Shown: piece after piece, positions 61,650 to 64,000 of the stretch
Numbering within the stretch: position 1 is the first letter of the stretch
Layout of the letters: each line of letters starts with the position of its first letter
NCBI GenBank assembly: GCA_024734555.1
Contig: JANPWX010020150.1
Span: forward strand, 3,217,391 to 3,281,390
DNA length: 64,000 nt
Direction of reading: 5' to 3'
Source: Trochalopteron elliotii
Lineage: Eukaryota; Chordata; Aves; Passeriformes; Leiothrichidae
The notes under the pieces: generated by a model
Told to the model about the DNA's origin: nothing
Seen by the model: the letters and a program-made list of their open reading frames with translations, nothing else
Database searches by the model: none
Program-made: the position numbers and the translations under genes

Positions 61650-62350
61650 GCTGACTTATGAGTGAAACAGAAATTGGTGCAACAAATTTGCAGTTTTAAC
61701 AGGTTTATTATTACATTATTCCTTTATGGGGTCTTCTACGTAATTGCACAAAATGATGTTATAAATTCCCACCGGAAATACTTACTCTTTTGTAGCCTGA
61801 TGTCCGATGTCTAGAGGACATGAGCAGCATGTCTCCCTCGCCTGCTATTAGCATGCCCACACGTTCCTTTTCAGTGTATTAGAGGGCAAAGCAAACAGGG
61901 GACAAGGACTAAGCAATCCAAATGGATAGGGGAAAGGGAGAGAAAGGGAGAGAGTGAATTTGAAAATAAGCCAACAAGCACTTACAGCAAAACTAACTAC
62001 CAGCAAAACATTTCCTTCACAACAAAGGTTGAATCAAAACCCTATTCCCCCAGCATATGAATTAGAAGAACAATTGTGTGATTATGATTAAAAAAAAGAG
62101 CATTACATTTTATGTTCAGCTATAATTGGTATTTATGACAATTTATGTAAACAGTAATGAAGCCTATGTGATTTTTGCAGGGAAATTGCATTATGACACC
62201 AATGATCGTTACTGTTAATTTTCCTGAAGATGATGGCAATCAGCAGGCATAGTTTCATTGTAAATAGGTTAATTTAAAATTCAAACGCTGCTGGTATTTC
62301 AGAATGAGTTCACATTTGATTTCCGAAAGCTTTGGCCCTGGCTGTCAGGA
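61650..62350. promoter_or_regulatory. Candidate conserved non-coding element
   Basis: About 700 bp of unusually balanced, repeat-free sequence with several CpGs (cccaccggaaat, gatgtccgatgtc, tgatttccgaaagc). It has clustered ATTA/TAAT and ATGCAAAT-like AT cores, for example ttgcattatgacacc and gatcgttactgttaattt. In bird and mammal gene deserts such texture often marks a deeply conserved enhancer. This is inference from appearance. No conservation data are available here. Confidence 0.25.
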
Positions 62351-63798
62351 TGTCAGGGAAAGAATGTTTCACAACAGAAAGAAAGAAGAAGCAAATGAGA
62401 ATGAGGAAGAGAGACTAAATAAGCTTTCTTCCAGAAATGTGTTTTCCCCTGTTCATTCAACTATTTTCCTAGGTGTGATGTGATCTGTTGGTTTTTTACT
62501 GATTGTTTACACAAATTCATAGTGAAAAGAAGGCTCACCCTGTCTAGAAATCTTGGGCTAATCTAATAGTTTATCCAGTTATGATGGCTTTGCAAAGGGT
62601 CAGTATAATGGCATCCTCCACCTTCAGTGGAGGACAGAGGCAGCACATTTCTTTGCGCAGAACACCAAAACTCACCTAGCAGCACGTCTTGCCTCTTGGC
62701 AATGTATTTCAACACCTAAAAATACCTTTCTTCTAGATACATTTTTCTTCCCACCACTTGTGAGTAGTAGGGTTTCATACACATAAGTATAATCAAACTC
62801 CGAGCTTTGCTGTGTGAGGAAATCTGATATCATCTCCTGTTTCACAGAAGGGAAACTGAAGTGCTAAAGCCTGAATTTTTAGTTGCCAGTACAAAAAAGA
62901 AAAGGCAACTGCATTCTTTATGAATTCTGATCAGAGAGAAAATGGGGTTCCAGTCACACTTAGAACCCCATTTCATTCTCTTCACATGAAATATGACCAG
63001 ATCTTTCTCTGCGCACATTTTTATAAACTATTCCAGAAAAACATATTTTTGTTTTCAAGCCCTTCTACCAAAGCTGTTTGAAAGCACTTTATTATCCTAG
63101 ATTGATTTGAATATGAATATCTAAATGACAGATTTCTCCATAAGTAGGCAGGTAGTGAGTAAGCATGCAGGCCAGCTCAGATAAAGACTGCTGTGCAACC
63201 TTCTACTTGTCTTCAGCACAAGGTCACTTTCAAGGACAACATTAACAACTTGTTTGCAATCCAAATGACATATTTAGATTAGAGTTTGCAATGTACATAG
63301 GCAGCTTTTTTTTTCATTCTCTCCTCATTGCCAGATAAAATGTTTGATAGGAATCTCTCCCGTAACCTTTCAGATTTCATTTATTTAGGAGAACTAAAAT
63401 AATGAAATGCCAAATGAATTAAGATGGTATTTCTTATAATATCAAGTGAAGACAATTTAAATAGTCCATATTCACAAGCTTACAAAGATGAATGATCTGT
63501 TCATTTGTTAGTGTAAATGGGATGCATTTGTTAGCTACTATTTGTTGTGTCTTGAGAATTTTTTAAGAGTGAAATTTAGTCAGATGCACAAGATGGTCCA
63601 AAGAAATATAAAATTGTGCTTTGAGAATTGCAATTTATTATTTTAGGCTGTTTTTACAGGTGTGAAACTCTTGGTCCTCTTGATCCACTTCAAAGGGAAT
63701 TAGGCACTTTTTAAAAAAAAAAACCAACTCTACCAGTAACCCCACTCATATTTTTAGAGTGGCAGACCATGATAAAATTCAGGTGAGAGTTTGAGAGG

Positions 63799-63816
63799 TT
63801 TGTTTGTTTGTTTGTT
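63799..63816. repeat. (TTTG)n microsatellite
   Basis: About four and a half copies of GTTT on the plus strand, following a gagaggt stretch. Short and unremarkable. Confidence 0.85.
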
Positions 63817-64000
63817 CCTTTTTTTATGGAAAAGGTAACATGTGGGATTAAACAGAATTATGAAAACAAACCATATATTCATCTGAAACAGATAAAACAA
63901 AGGTCTTAGTCAGTAGTCATCTTGAGAACCCTCAGAATATTAATTGTCATTTCATTCTGTGTTCTCAAAGTTACAGTAAAAGTACCTGAAACAGTAGGGT

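Larger units (their letters stand above)
61607..64000. other. Unique non-coding sequence
   Basis: No gene recognised. The left third (about 61650-62350) has a composition suggestive of conserved non-coding DNA and is listed separately. A small (TTTG)n run lies at 63799-63816 and an A run at 63713-63723. Confidence 0.55.

Noticed and set aside
1..64000. CRISPR arrays, operons, ribosome-binding sites, bacterial terminators
   Set aside because: The repeats and composition are those of a bird nuclear genome. No regularly spaced direct repeats with unique spacers were seen.
1..64000. Endogenous retrovirus or LTR pairs
   Set aside because: I looked for TG...CA-bounded direct terminal repeats, gag/pol-like frames and primer-binding sites and could not identify any. 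Old solo LTRs may still be present unrecognised.

Overview
This is 64 kb of AT-rich vertebrate genomic DNA, and almost certainly comes from a bird. It carries at least 14 recognisable pieces of CR1 (chicken repeat 1), the dominant avian non-LTR retrotransposon. Several keep the diagnostic 3' end, an ATTCTATG/ATTCTGTG-type tail preceded by a CCTTCCAACCCAAACC-type block. The lineage can be narrowed. At about 10,573-10,721 there is a short element with a degenerate tRNA-Ile head (A box, B box, GGGCCA acceptor end) joined to a CR1-like tail. That is the design of the passerine SINE family TguSINE1, so a passerine is the best guess. No Alu, L1 or B1/B2 element was recognised.

I find no convincing protein-coding gene, exon, rRNA or functional tRNA. 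The longest open frames are either remnants of CR1 ORF2 on the minus strand or low-complexity G/T-rich translations. The window reads as intergenic (gene-desert) or large-intron sequence.

Layout: 0-4 kb is unique sequence with a candidate conserved block. 4-18.4 kb is the most repeat-rich third, with a small CR1 tail (4.0 kb), two adjacent CR1s (8.0-8.6 kb), the tRNA-Ile/CR1 SINE (10.6 kb), further CR1s (11.8, 13.7 kb) and a 1.07 kb CR1 (17.3 kb), with G/T-rich tracts at 12.3 and 17.0 kb. From 18.4 to 33.9 kb, about 15 kb, I recognise no interspersed repeat. 33.9-39 kb has four CR1 pieces and a strong G-quadruplex motif (35.2 kb). 39-44 kb is again unique. At 44.1-45.75 kb a long CR1 with reverse-transcriptase motifs is sandwiched between two G/T-rich tracts. 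48.9, 51.3 and 57.3 kb hold more CR1 copies. 57.8-64 kb is mostly unique, with a TTTCAA hexamer array, a further G/T tract (61.5 kb) and a candidate conserved block (61.65-62.35 kb).

The transposable elements work as follows. CR1 encodes an endonuclease/reverse transcriptase that recognises its own 3' tail, and the SINE borrowed that tail to be moved by CR1. Every CR1 copy here is 5' truncated and decayed, so none can be autonomous. I saw no obviously novel biological system. The items most worth checking are the SINE, the G/T tracts abutting CR1 ends, the G4 motif, the long repeat-poor block and the candidate conserved elements.
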